From Sabellastarte sp. h YS-2021 (lineage: Eukaryota > Annelida > Polychaeta > Sabellida > Sabellidae): 64,000 bases of DNA. The notes under the pieces are model-generated. The model worked only from the letters and a program-made list of their open reading frames with translations. It searched no databases and was not told where the DNA came from. The position numbers and the translations under genes were made by a program. Positions within the stretch are counted from its first letter, which is position 1. Every line of letters starts with the position of its first letter. This document shows, in pieces, positions 11,801 through 21,264 of the stretch. The DNA lies in NCBI GenBank assembly GCA_964017235.1, contig OZ024933.1, positions 61,114,255 through 61,178,254 on the forward strand. Reading direction: 5' to 3'.

Positions 11801-14800
11801 CCATATTTCTCGCCTGAATAGTTTTAGACCACTTAATAAGTACGTGCATACCTGGAGCAGCCGCAATTATATATCCTCTTGCTAAATGATACAGAGGCGA
11901 GAAAGCCTGGGTATTGTGAGGTACCAGATTTGACAATCTTAGAAAAGAGAAGAAAGCCAAAGTATAGACTGCTTTAAACACTTGACCCATGTAAGTGGAG
12001 TTGCAGGTTCGAATTATCAGGTGTAGGGTATCTATGTCTATGACTTTTTTCAGCTGTACCTTGAATGGTCTATGAAGTATCATAGCTTTTTGGAAATACT
12101 TTATTCTAGGGTCCTGAAATGGCTGAATTGAAACACCCAACAGTGACAGTTTTGCTTTTATAGCCGATAGATGGTTGGACATGGATGAACTGGATGTATT
12201 GTTACTTTCCAGAAACTGTAGGTATGCAAGAATAATAAGGGGTGTGAGTTGGAAGACGTTGAGTTTCATGAATATTGTAAAGGCTAAAAATAATCTAAAC
12301 ATACTGGTGTAATTTCTGTCTGTTGATGGTCTGAAGGCCATGGAGGTCTTCTGTATACCCAGTTGTATCAGTTTTTTCATAGACGGGTGATGGCCTACCA
12401 AAATAAGGTAATTATATGGACCAATCTATCATAATGTGACTGTCATTTATAGGTACCCATTTGTATGAAGGCAATAATTGACTTAGGGTAGCATTTGGAT
12501 TAGTTCGAGTGTTCCATCTGGACAAGAGGTCAGCTATGACATTGACTTTACCTGGAATATGCCTGACTTTTAACTCTACATTCATTATTGCAATTTGAAA
12601 TTGTATATTGCGGGCTATGGCAGCTAAAGTTAGGTCCTTGGTCTTACCAGAATTTAAGACCTGTACTACAGCTAAATTATCACATGCTATGGCAATTTTA
12701 CTATTTCTCCAAGGCTCGTGCCACACCCTAAGAGCAGCTAAAATATTGAGCATCTCCAGATGCACTATCTGTAGATTCATGTAACCTAGGGGAATTGTAA
12801 GAGTGTAAACTTCAGAGCCCCACCATGCTCCCATTCCCTGCAGACTAGCATCTAATTCAATAGAATGGGCAATGGGTTTTTGGTCAAAAAATGTGACTCC
12901 ATTATAGATGGATATGAACTTAACAAACCAATTGATGTCCCTTTTAGCTTCCATAGTAATTTTTTTCTGATCTTTGTCTTCCATAGACCTTAAAACGTCC
13001 AGTAATCTATTAAGAAAGAATCTGGATGATCTGACGCATTTACTAACATATAGAAGGCTACCTAGAAGAGATTGCAATTGTTTTTTTATTGCAATAACAT
13101 TTTTTCTGCCACTGGCAGCACTTTTCCCAAATTTCTTTTAATTTTACAGGGGGTATAGACATGGTAAAAGTCTCTGTGTCTACTACTATGCCTTAGCAAT
13201 TTAAGCAGTTTGTGGGACTTTCCAGTTTTTTCTCAGAGACTTGTAAACCGAGGTCTTGTAATAGTTGACGCAAAGCGTCAAAAGAGGCATCAATCTGACT
13301 GGGTAAACCGATCCCAAGAATATCATCAATATAATTTATTACGTCATAATGACGTTGACGCATGATATGACGCACAGCATCACTTAGGCGCTGAAACAGC
13401 GCACTTCCGTTTCTATACCCGAAGGGCAGGCACGTCACTTAGGCGCTGAAACAGCGCACTTCCGTTTCTATACCCGAAGGGCAGGCACGTATCGACGTAA
13501 TAACGGTCGTGACGTAATCCCAAGAGATCATATTCTTTGGGATCTAACTTAACATGTCGAAAGGCTCGACTGATGTCGACTTTGTAAAGCTTGCAACCCC
13601 TACCTAAGACTTTAATCTGTTCAGTAATTGTGTCAACTGTAGGAAGCTTTAAAATAAAAGGGGTACCCAAGTATTGATCCCTGGGGATACCAGCATTAAC
13701 AGATTGACCCTGGGGGAAGCTCAAATCTATAATGACCTTACGATGGGTAGCATTAGGCTTTTCCCTAGTCATCATAGGGGATATGTGCAAGTTTTTAATG
13801 GGCTTGTCCTTAAAAGGTCCCAATATTGCTTTATGTTGACTTTCCTCATCTAAGTATGCTTGGATGTCCTGTGGGAATTCTGTAGCCGAAGCATGATTGG
13901 TTTCCTGACTTCTCAAAGCACCCTCCCTGTTATAATCCAAGGGGAAGCCAAACCTTATAAGTAAGGGTAATTGCTTATCCCAATAGTCATGAAGATATTG
14001 ATCCCATATATCTGGACTTAACTGGGACTTTAAATTGATCTGATTTTACATGAAATTATATTCTTTAGATTCTACCATGCAATTATGCAATGCTAATGGG
14101 TTTGCATCAACATCAATTGGATTCAAATGATCTGGCATAAGCTGGCTTCCTAAGGGGATGAAGCCAATCTTAAACTTGTTTTGAACATCCCATAACCGGA
14201 GGGTTGGACATGATGGCAAGACCTGTTTGTAGGTAATAGATCTATTTTTTATTCTAAGGGGTAGGTCATATTTGCTACTGCTATCTGGATAGCTTTCTTT
14301 GCTTAAGGGCATATCTAGTGAGCTTTGAGTGAAGGCGTCATTGTTTGACGCTTTACAAAGTTTCTGAGGGCTTGTACTAACGCTTACTTTACTTTCATGA
14401 GCCCTGCCATCAGTTGTATTTATGCACACTACATTTTTTCCCCTAGCAGAATTGCTATCAGACACGACGCCGTCAGCTGACAAAGGGGTAAACCTATTTG
14501 TACACTGAATCTCATTTTTAACAGTATTTTGGTGGTTTACCTTTGACTGACCTTTTGTGTATCTGACCTTGACCTTGTAACCCTCCTGACTGGAATTACA
14601 CCCATTAGGTGCTTTTTTGACTGAATTGTACAGGTGGCTACCTATTACATTTTTATGTTTTTAGTAGTATCTCTGACTTTTGCATTTATGCTATTATCTG
14701 TTTTAGTCTCTGCAGATTTGCGTTTTACAGCTATTTTTAGCACCTGAGCATAAGACATATTGTTGGCTTTGTATAAGTCCAACTTCCAGTTAGTACTTTC

Positions 14801-17800
14801 ACTGACATTAATACTAGCATTGTAAACAACTCTGGTTTTGAACCCATGTCTTACAACTTTATCTTTTACAGTAGTATTTGCATTATTTTTTGATCCAACT
14901 TTCGAAATGGGCACTGCAGTTCTGCAGTGACCTATTCGTTTTATGCGTCCTGTTGACGCTTGTTTCTACAGTCCTTCAATGGGTGTGCAAATTTTTTGCC
15001 TAAACTGAAGCAATGAGTACAAATGTGCTTATATAACTGGCCATTTGTAGTATGGTCATTTTTATGACTACATTTCATGGATTGGTAAAACTTACACGGT
15101 ACCCCTTGAGCCTCAGCTTTATTTTTTGCGGGATGTGAGTTACCTCCCGTACTTGTCACAATTTTTTGAGCATGTGCTCTTCTCAAGCGATCCAGTTTAT
15201 CCGAGCTCAACCAATCAACTTTACCTTCCTCCATGCGACAGAGGATAAGGGCATGGGCCCCTTTAGCCGTAGCCCAGCCAAAATCTTGGGCATCTTCCAT
15301 GATATCAGTCATGTACTCAAGCATGGCATTTTTGATTTTTACATTTTTTTCCTCTCTAATTATAGCACTAAAACCTGCCATCCATTGAAAAGTGGATAAA
15401 CTATCATATGTGACTCTCGATTTGGAAGTACCTGCCAGAATATAGTTCTGAGGCCAGGGTATTTGCTGTTTTACAGTGACCTGATCATTATTGCCTCTCT
15501 GTGACTTGAACTTACCTTGCTCATTTAGCTTGGCCAGTTCTTGGAGCCTGATGTCTACTGCATCTTGTATACTCTTGGAGGTTTTGAGAAACTTTGTAGA
15601 TGGGATGACGACGTCGTCCCCAGCGTCACTTTCCTCTCCCACATCCTGTAAGGGTGTGCTGCTCGCGTTCAGGGAACCGGCTATGTCGGAACCAGTCTTC
15701 ACATGACCCTGAAGTTGTTCCTCGGTTCTGTCTATCCGTTGCTCAATAGCCGACAGCCTACAACTAACAGCATTAAGTGCACTGAGAATTTGCGAATTAG
15801 TACTGTCATCCACATTGTCATCCCTAAGAGTAGCGGAAGTACTTGCAGTACTTTCTACATATAGCTGACATTTGCTACCCACAGGCCTCCTGTGTTCCTC
15901 CCCACATTTAGAGCAGTGAAATAATTTAGGCATACTGTCAAACCCGCATGAAAACAAACAAAGTTTTCATATAACACAGGGCCCGGTAGTATGTAAGACA
16001 AAGTATCACAGAGTTGACAGGAGAATAATATTAACGTTTATACTGTATTAAATACATTAGGCATATCAACAAACCCACGTGAAAAGACACAGATTTTTAC
16101 ACACAGGGCCCGGCAGTATGCAAGATAAAATATCACAGATTTGACAGGAGAATAGTATCAACGTTTATACTGTATTAAGTACCTTAAGCATATCATATGA
16201 CACAGGGCCTGGTAGTATGCAAGACAAAGTATCACAGAGTTGACAGGAAACTAGTGTTAACGCTTCTACTGAATTTAAATTATGTATATATAGTCAAAAT
16301 GTGAATAGAAAAAACCCGTCAACTCACCCGTCACAACATGTTAAAACAACAACAGTATAATACCATATTATATACGCTACAGGACGCCTGATGCAATATA
16401 CTAAAATAATTTAAAATAAAACTTGTAAAATACTTCTAAGATATCACTTAACAATCAACACATGAAAATTTTTTGCACGTGCTACATAAAGTAGTTAAAA
16501 TGGCGTCCTTGCAGTTCGACGTCCCTGTCAAGAGTGAGGAAAGTAAGGTTTTAGCGGGAAATATTTAATTTAAAGGTCAAAGGTCACCCAATTAACATTA
16601 ACCAAGACAAACAAGAAGTAACTTTTAACTAGGAACTGGAGCAATGAAATGTGTGGCGTCTTTACCCCCCACCCCCAGTATAACGATATTTGTCAAATGT
16701 GGACAGTTGTACATCTATAAAATAAGAGAAATAAAGCCCCCTCCTCGAATTAAAAGAAACAGTCAAATTTCAGGGTGCTACAGGGAATTTCAAACAACTT
16801 AAAATGTAAGTAATAACTTTTGTCTCTACTCTTAAAGTAGGGTGTTACTACAATTCATTAAGCAATGTGATATTGTTTCAGACTTTTAAAGGCCGGAATG
16901 TGGCTACATTTGAGTATCATTATTGAAAAGGGTGTAATAGGCTTAATAGGTTAAATACACTTCCAACTCTCATCTTGTAATATCTCAGCAAATGTAGCAG
17001 CCACTCAAGTACAAGGAAACTTCGACAACCAAACGTACTGGACTAATTACATTTAGGGATTGTGCCCATTAAAAGTTTTGAGCAGTTTATTTATTTAACA
17101 TACAATCATACACATAGTACAGTTATAAAAGAACATTAATGGAGATGCATGCAAAGGATATACACAAATACAGATACACAAATTTTGTTATAGCTCTGAA
17201 AGCTAACCTATCAAACACTTTTATTAAAACTTACTGAAAAGTAGTGTCATGCTGGGAGACTTTAAAGTCCAAGTTTTTGTCAAGTGTGAATCGGGTATAA
17301 GATTGTTGCATATTGCTTTGAACATGTTCTTTTATGCAGGTTTGGTAATGACACAATTACGCACAATTGCCATGCTTATAACATTTGCTTTTATGATAGT
17401 ATTGGCAAAGAAATAATATTAATGTTTATAACATATGCTTTCGTGAATGTATTAGCAGTTATCTTGCTTGCAGAATCTGTTTTTATGATTGATCAGCACA
17501 GACACAGTTACAATGCTTAGAACATATACTATTGCGAATGTATTGGAATATGATTGGTCAGGAAATACTTTAGATTAAATTCAGACAAAGGGCTATATTT
17601 TGAATTGCTTGATGTTTTTCTAAACACACATATGCAGGGTCTGATTTGAGTGGTTTGTCTTTCTTTCTGATATGTAATTTAATCATAGGCAAATTCTTTG
17701 TTATCAGCAATAATAGTTTATATAGAAGTTGGCTTTGATCAGAAATCAGCTGTCATCTAACAGGATTTTTTATAGAAGTTGCCTTTGTTCAGAATTCAGC

Positions 17801-18900
17801 AGTCACATATCAAATGGTTTCAGTAATCAACTCTCCCAAAACATATGATTCACAAATGAGCTCTGTGTAACATAAGGAAACAACCCTCCCAAAACATATG
17901 ATTCACAAATGAGCTCTCTGTAACATAAGGAAACAACCCTCCCAAAACATATGATTCACAAATGAGCTCTGTGTAACATAAGGAAACAACCCTCCCAAAA
18001 CATATGATTCACAAATGAGCTCTGTGTAACATAAGGAAACAACCCTCCCAAAAGATATTATTCACAAATGAGGTCTGTGAAATATAAGGGCACTTTAATA
18101 ATCAAGAAAGAAATGCCTCAAACTGATTGGTTAATGTGACAACATTATGCCAGTGCTAATCACCAAATTAACATTTCATTGCTTGAAGCAAGGAACTATG
18201 GTCCGGTGAAGGTCTTTAACCTAAGACATATGTTCGGAAACAGTTCAAACGTATAGCCAGTGAGGCCATTTATATCAGGAACTATGTGTTTGTTACACAT
18301 AAAAAAAGCTTGTTTTGTGCTTCAGATATGGACACAATGGAATTTTTGTGAGCTTATACACATGTCACTAAAGTTTATTAAAATAATATTGTTATTAAAG
18401 TTACTATTAAATAAATGTCACTTATCCATCAGTCTTTATTTCATGCTGCCAGTTTTAATATTTTCCAGGGGGGCCACGGTGGCAGAGTGGTAACACTCTC
18501 GCCTCCCACCTCTGAGGCCGGGGTTCGATCCCCGCACGGTCTCAAGTGGGAAAGCTGGTAGTTCCTTCCTGTTGGTCGGCAGTTTACAGTACAGAACCCT
18601 AACGAACTGTATGTACTGGTTTCCTCTGCCCTTCCAACTACCCGTCATGATATGACCTGTACAGTGTTGAAAGCGACGTAAAACCCCAAATAAATAAATA
18701 AATAATATTTTCCAGAAAATACTTGTATGGATGACCCTTCATTCAAAAGAACATTCACGGTAAATAAGAACGGGAAGAAGTTCAAATGCAAGAAGTGTTC
18801 CTGTGGGGATATTGGTCAGGGAAATAAAATATTAAAGAAGGCATTTTGTCAGAAAAAGTTACATAATAGGAAATGCTGTGCCACTTGCAAGGATGTCTAA
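5769..18900 (+). CDS. secreted WAP-domain protein with lysine/cysteine-rich C-terminal module (3 exons)
   Basis: Join of 5769-5823, 9213-9341 and 18716-18900; all introns are phase 1 with GT/AG borders, and the joined length (369 nt) is a multiple of three, giving 122 residues. Residues 1-18 are a signal peptide, about 19-61 a WAP four-disulfide-core domain, and 62-122 a basic module with eight cysteines ending CCATC, reminiscent of PLAC-type ends. WAP proteins of this size are typically secreted protease inhibitors, antimicrobial factors or shell-matrix proteins; which applies here is unknown. The WAP domain has Trp where the first of eight cysteines is expected. Intron 2 (9.4 kb) contains an antisense YR retrotransposon, a minisatellite and a SINE. 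The gene looks intact but expression is unproven. Confidence 0.8.
6375..6520 (+). repeat. dispersed repeat R1, copy 3
   Basis: GAAATTTTGAGAGTGATCTGG, ATAATCCGGAT and GTTCTGTGCTCTCTGAGTGTTC read as the opposite-strand counterpart of the R1 copies at 486-640 and 3640-3765. Confidence 0.5.
7413..7660. mobile_element. MITE with inner tandem repeats
   Basis: The terminal inverted repeats are perfect over 23 bp (7416-7438 against 7634-7656), with AGTAAGAAATC / GATTTCTTACT outermost and one mismatch if extended to 27 bp. The inner part of the right arm is an 18-bp unit (TGGCGAATTTTAGATTCC) present three times. There is no transposase inside. The length of about 250 bp and TIRs fit a non-autonomous DNA transposon. 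Confidence 0.75.
8275..8410. repeat. R1-like or related repeat
   Basis: ACATCCGGAAATCC, AATCACCATCAAAAT and CGAAAATTTCATCAAAATCC resemble parts of R1 and look like a dispersed non-coding repeat. The assignment is tentative. Confidence 0.3.
9213..9341 (+). CDS. WAP gene 1, exon 2 (WAP domain)
   Basis: The acceptor is TTGTTTTTATAAG and the donor GTAAGAATG. The 42 full codons start [10 protein letters not shown] and contain the spacing C-x3-C-x5-C-x5-CC-x3-C-x3-C followed by TDP. That is cysteines 2-8 of a WAP domain (GDTKCC...CGHVC). Position 1, normally the Cys of KxGxCP, is Trp. In WAP folds Cys1 pairs with Cys6, so Cys6 would be unpaired here. Confidence 0.88.
9833..9845. promoter_or_regulatory. 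palindrome TAAGGTCACCTTA in element A 3' region
   Basis: A perfect 13-bp palindrome, part of a cluster of variants (AAGGTCAACTTA, AAGGTGGCCTTAAG, AAGGTGAACTTA). Two perfect copies sit at the matching place in element C. The function is unknown. Confidence 0.5.
10060..11515. other. unexplained insertion/replacement between YR gene and 3' region of element A
   Basis: In sister element C the recombinase C-terminus and the 3' region are contiguous (39466 joins 39450). In A they are separated by this AT-rich block, and the last 30 or so recombinase codons are missing. No domain, tRNA-like head or terminal repeat was recognised in it. It may be another insertion plus a deletion. Confidence 0.5.
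11520..12394 (-). pseudogene. tyrosine recombinase of element A, C-terminally truncated
   Basis: The N-terminal SAM-like part ([20 protein letters not shown]) and the catalytic domain start are present, with the first catalytic Arg in [10 protein letters not shown] and the HxxR box [12 protein letters not shown]. The frame then ends after NVALQ. Element C continues through SHGTW and the nucleophile Tyr of VWRYI, so A lacks the second His/Trp and the Tyr and cannot be active. A splice-acceptor-like TTTTGGTAG at 12395 precedes the frame. Confidence 0.85.
12394..12411 (-). promoter_or_regulatory. splice-acceptor-like site between pol stop and YR (element A)
   Basis: After the pol stop (12412-12414) come 17 nt, TTACCTTATTTTGGTAG, ending in AG at 12396-12395. 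Two nucleotides later the YR frame reads as full codons. The same phase occurs in elements B, C, D and E. Confidence 0.5.
12412..13077 (-). CDS. RNase H region of element A pol
   Basis: This 221-residue frame contains the RT connection ([14 protein letters not shown]) and a DIRS-type RNase H with its four acidic positions: Asp in [10 protein letters not shown], Glu in [11 protein letters not shown], Asp in IACDNLAVV and Asp in VIADLLSRW. It is open, but upstream RT is disrupted, so it is a domain remnant and not a free-standing gene. Confidence 0.8.
   Translation of the reverse strand: MQSLLGSLLYVSKCVRSSRFFLNRLLDVLRSMEDKDQKKITMEAKRDINWFVKFISIYNGVTFFDQKPIAHSIELDASLQGMGAWWGSEVYTLTIPLGYMNLQIVHLEMLNILAALRVWHEPWRNSKIAIACDNLAVVQVLNSGKTKDLTLAAIARNIQFQIAIMNVELKVRHIPGKVNVIADLLSRWNTRTNPNATLSQLLPSYKWVPINDSHIMIDWSI
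13078..14483 (-). pseudogene. reverse transcriptase of element A, multiply broken
   Basis: RT motifs are clear: [13 protein letters not shown] (motif A Asp), [13 protein letters not shown], and NYIDDILG (YIDD active site). The lesions, judged against element C, are an in-frame TAA at 14046-14048 where C has Gln, an exact 55-bp tandem duplication (13381-13490) that shifts the frame inside LPFGYRNG, a stop at 13193 where C has Leu, and a further shift in an A run before 13077. The N-terminal linker (14046-14483) matches C. Confidence 0.85.
13381..13490. repeat. exact 55-bp tandem duplication in RT
   Basis: Units 13381-13435 and 13436-13490 are identical by eye. Element C has one copy. Fifty-five is not a multiple of three, so the RT frame is shifted. 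The unit contains a GGCGCTGAAACAGCGC stem-loop. Confidence 0.95.
14645..15933 (-). pseudogene. gag-like protein of element A, split by stop
   Basis: I start at ATG 15933 ([10 protein letters not shown]), the Met shared with element C. An N-terminal knuckle C-x2-C-x3-H-x7-C is followed by a coiled-coil-like stretch ([17 protein letters not shown]), a core domain ([17 protein letters not shown]) and a second Cys/His motif ([14 protein letters not shown]...HICTHC...HPLKDC). The frame stops at 14941; element C reads on through KKRIGHCRF. The downstream part survives at 14645-14914. Such proteins are presumed capsid/nucleic-acid-binding proteins. Confidence 0.8.
15877..15880 (-). promoter_or_regulatory. 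splice-donor-like site in codon 19 of gag (element A)
   Basis: GTGG|GTAGCA after the first base of gag codon 19 (phase 1). The element C equivalent is GTAG|GTAGTA at 43960. It is phase-compatible with the acceptor at 12395. Confidence 0.35.
15975..16290. repeat. triplicated 5' leader repeat of element A
   Basis: Three copies start CACAGGGCCCGG or CACAGGGCCTGG at 15975, 16102 and 16201. Each continues with AGTATGCAAGAC, AGTATCACAGA and TTGACAGGA. Element C has a single copy near 44060. The unit lies just upstream of the gag ATG. Confidence 0.75.
16677..17830. other. intronic non-coding stretch with degenerate repeats
   Basis: No exon recognised. Between about 17340 and 17560 there are diverged repeats containing TTATAACATTTGCTTT and GTATTGG-like blocks; near 17705-17790 TTTATATAGAAGTTGGCTTTG recurs as TTTTTATAGAAGTTGCCTTTG. 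Confidence 0.5.
17831..18090. repeat. 53-bp minisatellite
   Basis: The unit CTCCCAAAACATATGATTC ... ATAAGGAAACAAC is repeated head to tail about 4.5 times, with one or two changes per copy. The last copy is more diverged. It lies in intron 2 of WAP gene 1. Confidence 0.9.
18456..18715 (+). mobile_element. SINE S1 with 13-bp target duplication across a splice acceptor
   Basis: The SINE body is 18469-18702: head GGGGCCACGG, B box GGTTCGATCCC, AAATAAATA tail. It is flanked by TAATATTTTCCAG at 18456-18468 and 18703-18715. The duplicated target is the 3' splice site of the terminal exon, so the AG next to the exon is a TSD copy and a second AG stands upstream of the SINE. Confidence 0.93.
18716..18900 (+). 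CDS. WAP gene 1, terminal exon (Lys/Cys-rich module)
   Basis: It enters in phase 1 after TTTTCCAG. Sixty codons plus TAA encode eight cysteines: [20 protein letters not shown] and [10 protein letters not shown]. The ending FC-x7-CC-x2-C recalls PLAC-type C-termini, but spacing upstream differs, so the family is uncertain. Eleven Lys/Arg in the last 30 residues make it strongly basic. A relic of the same exon lies near 35.1 kb. Confidence 0.8.
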
Positions 18901-18935
18901 CCATATCATATGTGTGTTATGTTGTCTGATGATTA

Positions 18936-18941
18936 AATAAA
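18936..18941 (+). terminator. polyadenylation signal of WAP gene 1
   Basis: AATAAA sits 36 bp after the stop codon in GATTAAATAAATTG. Its position suits the end of this short 3' UTR. Confidence 0.6.
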
Positions 18942-19110
18942 TTGATTTTAGACACGTCACCTTGTTACTACTATTATAATAACACCATTAATGCTTCTTT
19001 TGCTTGATTTCATGAGTTTTAATATCACTTATGACTCAGTAACTGACATGATCTCCTAACCTTGGATTAAAACACTCAGATTTTGGTATCAAGCCTGCCA
19101 GGTCATACCT

Positions 19111-19186
19111 GTGCCCTTCCAACTACCTGTCGTGATACGACTTTACAGTGTTGAAAGTGACATAAAACCCCAAATAAATAAATCAA
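19111..19186 (+). mobile_element. SINE S1, 3' fragment
   Basis: GTGCCCTTCCAACTACCTGT, CGTGATACGA and GTTGAAAGTGACATAAAACCCC with an AAATAAATAAA tail match the S1 3' half. The tRNA head is missing. Confidence 0.75.
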
Positions 19187-20099
19187 AGGTACACAAAATT
19201 GAAAGAAGATTTATTTTTACCCTGTGGGGTCCCTTGTAAAGAGCCCTTTTTGCTAATTCACATCTCATTTGGCAACCAGTAACCTTCAACTTTTAACTGC
19301 CTCTTTAAACAGGGAGTCACATTCACATTTCAAATCTCTACCACCTTTTACCTACAAATCGTGTAATGTTGTCAGTAACAATATGTTACCAAGTGGTATG
19401 GAATGGACACACATACTCTCTTATCTTCTTCCAATCTCGGGAAATATTATGCAGTTTCCCACTTTTTCAGTCCCTCAGATTGTGACCTTTGCCTGACCTT
19501 TGTTCACATGAATTTTGTGACCTTCCCCATTTTGACCTGGTAGTATGTATACTTTCCTTCTATTTCACTTGGTTTGGAATCATAATGGCTTAAATTCTAA
19601 TATTGTGCAAAGCCAGAAAAGGTCAGCAGAGTTTGAATCACTTGAATCGACATTTTTACTTTCTTCAAATTTAACTATGTTATAGCCAGCCAACTTAATC
19701 ACGCTGCATTTAGAATATGTTATAAGTCAATGGACCTTAAATTAAAAAGTTATATTGCGGGATGGCATTTGGGTGCCATCTAGTTCATTTTTTGCGACCT
19801 TATACTTTGCAACCAGTTTTACACCTTATTTGCATACTACTGGCCATTGGTCAAGCGTGGGACCTCTCTGATTTTAACCCCATATGCCACCACTTACATG
19901 CTGGACACACGAGGAGAAACATCAATTTAGCTTTTGAAGTGATGATCACTGCACACGTGGGAACATTACTGTATGGTTTTCTTTCTCTGTTTATTTTATA
20001 CTGTCATTTATATTTTAGTATTACTTGTCTTTTATAAAGTACTTTTACATGTTTTAACTGTGTGTCATTGTCATGTATCATTTATTCTAGTCATTAGTA
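19187..20099 (+). other. unassigned sequence and 5' leader of element B
   Basis: No host gene. The last few hundred bases before 20106 probably form the 5' leader of element B. A small GATGGCA/TGCCATC stem is at 19761-19780. The exact left end of B could not be set because there is no sister copy in the window. Confidence 0.45.
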
Positions 20100-20105
20100 T
20101 TGAAT

Positions 20106-21264
20106 ATGTATAATCTGCGTTCTGGCAAGCGACAGACAATAGAATTACCCGTTGAAATTCAGTTAGCAAAAGACAAACAATTTATTGAAACAGTATTGAA
20201 ATATAATACTGTGTCGGATATTGATACAAACATGTCAGATTCGGAATCATCTGCCAGTGATTTAAACTGTAGTGCTTTGATAAATGATTCGGATAATGAT
20301 TCCTCTGTGTTGACAAATGAGAAAAATATTGCTGGAACGTCACAAGCTTCAGGCATTGAAAAATCTTCGGATCCGGATATACAAACATTGATTAATACTA
20401 GGATACTGGATCAGTTGAACAAAATTGAACAAAGATTGGATAAAATTGAAAATAAAACTTGCAAGAAAACTTCGGATAAGTCGAAAATTAAAAGTTCTGT
20501 CCAAAAAGCTTCTAAAACAAAGAAAGCAGCGACTAAAGGCAGCTCGTCTGTAAAAACACCAGACTTTCCCACTTCTATGACGGAGGAAGCACTCCTTCAA
20601 CTTAAGGTTGATCAAAGGCTGCAAGAACTATCGGATCTGGCAAAATCAGGTATTCCCAATTCTAAATTTAAGTCCCAGAGAGGTGGGAATGTTGATGTTG
20701 TGATCAAAAATAGAGTAAGATGGCCTCATGAATATGTTTTGTCGGGTGTTAATAAGGAAAGAGTGTCATATGACCAGCTGAACGTGACTCAGTGGGTGGC
20801 TGGCTTTGGCCGTACCATGTGTGATGAATCGGATCCGGACATCAGGCAACACATGCTAGATTATTTAATAGCATTAATGGATGATGCCAACGACTTTTCA
20901 TGGACTTCGGCCAAAGCCAGCCACGCTGTTCTGTTATGTCGGATGGAACAGGGGGAGGTCAAAGATTTTTCAGATGTTTTTTTCTATAGAACGGATCCGG
21001 CGAGCAAATGCTCAGAAACATGTACAACCTTCATCCAATACTTCCGGGTCGGCACAGGGACATAAAAAATTTTCAAAAATCACAAAATCAATGCCCTGTA
21101 CATATTTCAATCAGAATTCCTGTATGCAAACCAAATCCCATGAGACAAGGGGTGTGCTTTACAAACACATCTGTGCTGCTTGCTTTGCAAATAATGGCAA
21201 GACATTCCCACATGCTGAGGTTGATTGTAAAAGCAAAAACAGGTGTTTACCAAAAAACGAATAG
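20106..21264 (+). pseudogene. gag-like protein of element B, one frameshift
   Basis: It starts at ATG 20106 (MYNLRSGKRQ). The N-terminal knuckle of A/C is absent. An acidic, Ser-rich stretch and a coiled-coil-like segment (LDQLNKIEQRLDKIENK) precede the core (RVSYDQLNVTQWVAGFGRT). After ALLCRMEQ-like sequence the frame shifts in a T run near 20975-20985. It continues with IERIRRANAQKH and the Cys/His motif CTYFNQNSC...HICAACF...HAEVDC in another frame up to 21264. Confidence 0.8.

Larger units (their letters stand above)
9536..16676 (-). mobile_element. YR retrotransposon A (DIRS-order), defective, antisense in WAP gene 1 intron
   Basis: The boundaries come from comparison with sister element C: both start CATTGCCTCATGTTCC on the + strand and end CCCACCCCC. 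Coding order on the minus strand is gag, RT, RNase H, tyrosine recombinase. Near the ends CAGGGGTGGGGTAAAA (left) and TTTACCCCCCACCCCC (right) are inverted repeats. No target duplication is evident, as expected for YR integration. Damage includes nonsense codons, a 55-bp duplication in RT, loss of the recombinase C-terminus and about 1.45 kb of foreign sequence at 10060-11515. It is non-autonomous. Confidence 0.88.
9342..18715 (+). other. intron 2 of WAP gene 1
   Basis: This 9.4-kb phase-1 intron contains antisense YR element A (9536-16676), the 53-bp minisatellite (17831-18090) and a SINE (18469-18702) inserted at its 3' splice site. Without these the intron would be about 1.7 kb. Confidence 0.7.

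Noticed and set aside
17831-18090. CRISPR-like repeat array
   Set aside because: Units are directly adjacent with no unique spacers, in a eukaryotic intron: a minisatellite.
18470-18540. tRNA-Gly-like sequence
   Set aside because: Has A and B boxes but continues into a SINE body with TSDs; the same head occurs at many sites. It is not a functional tRNA.
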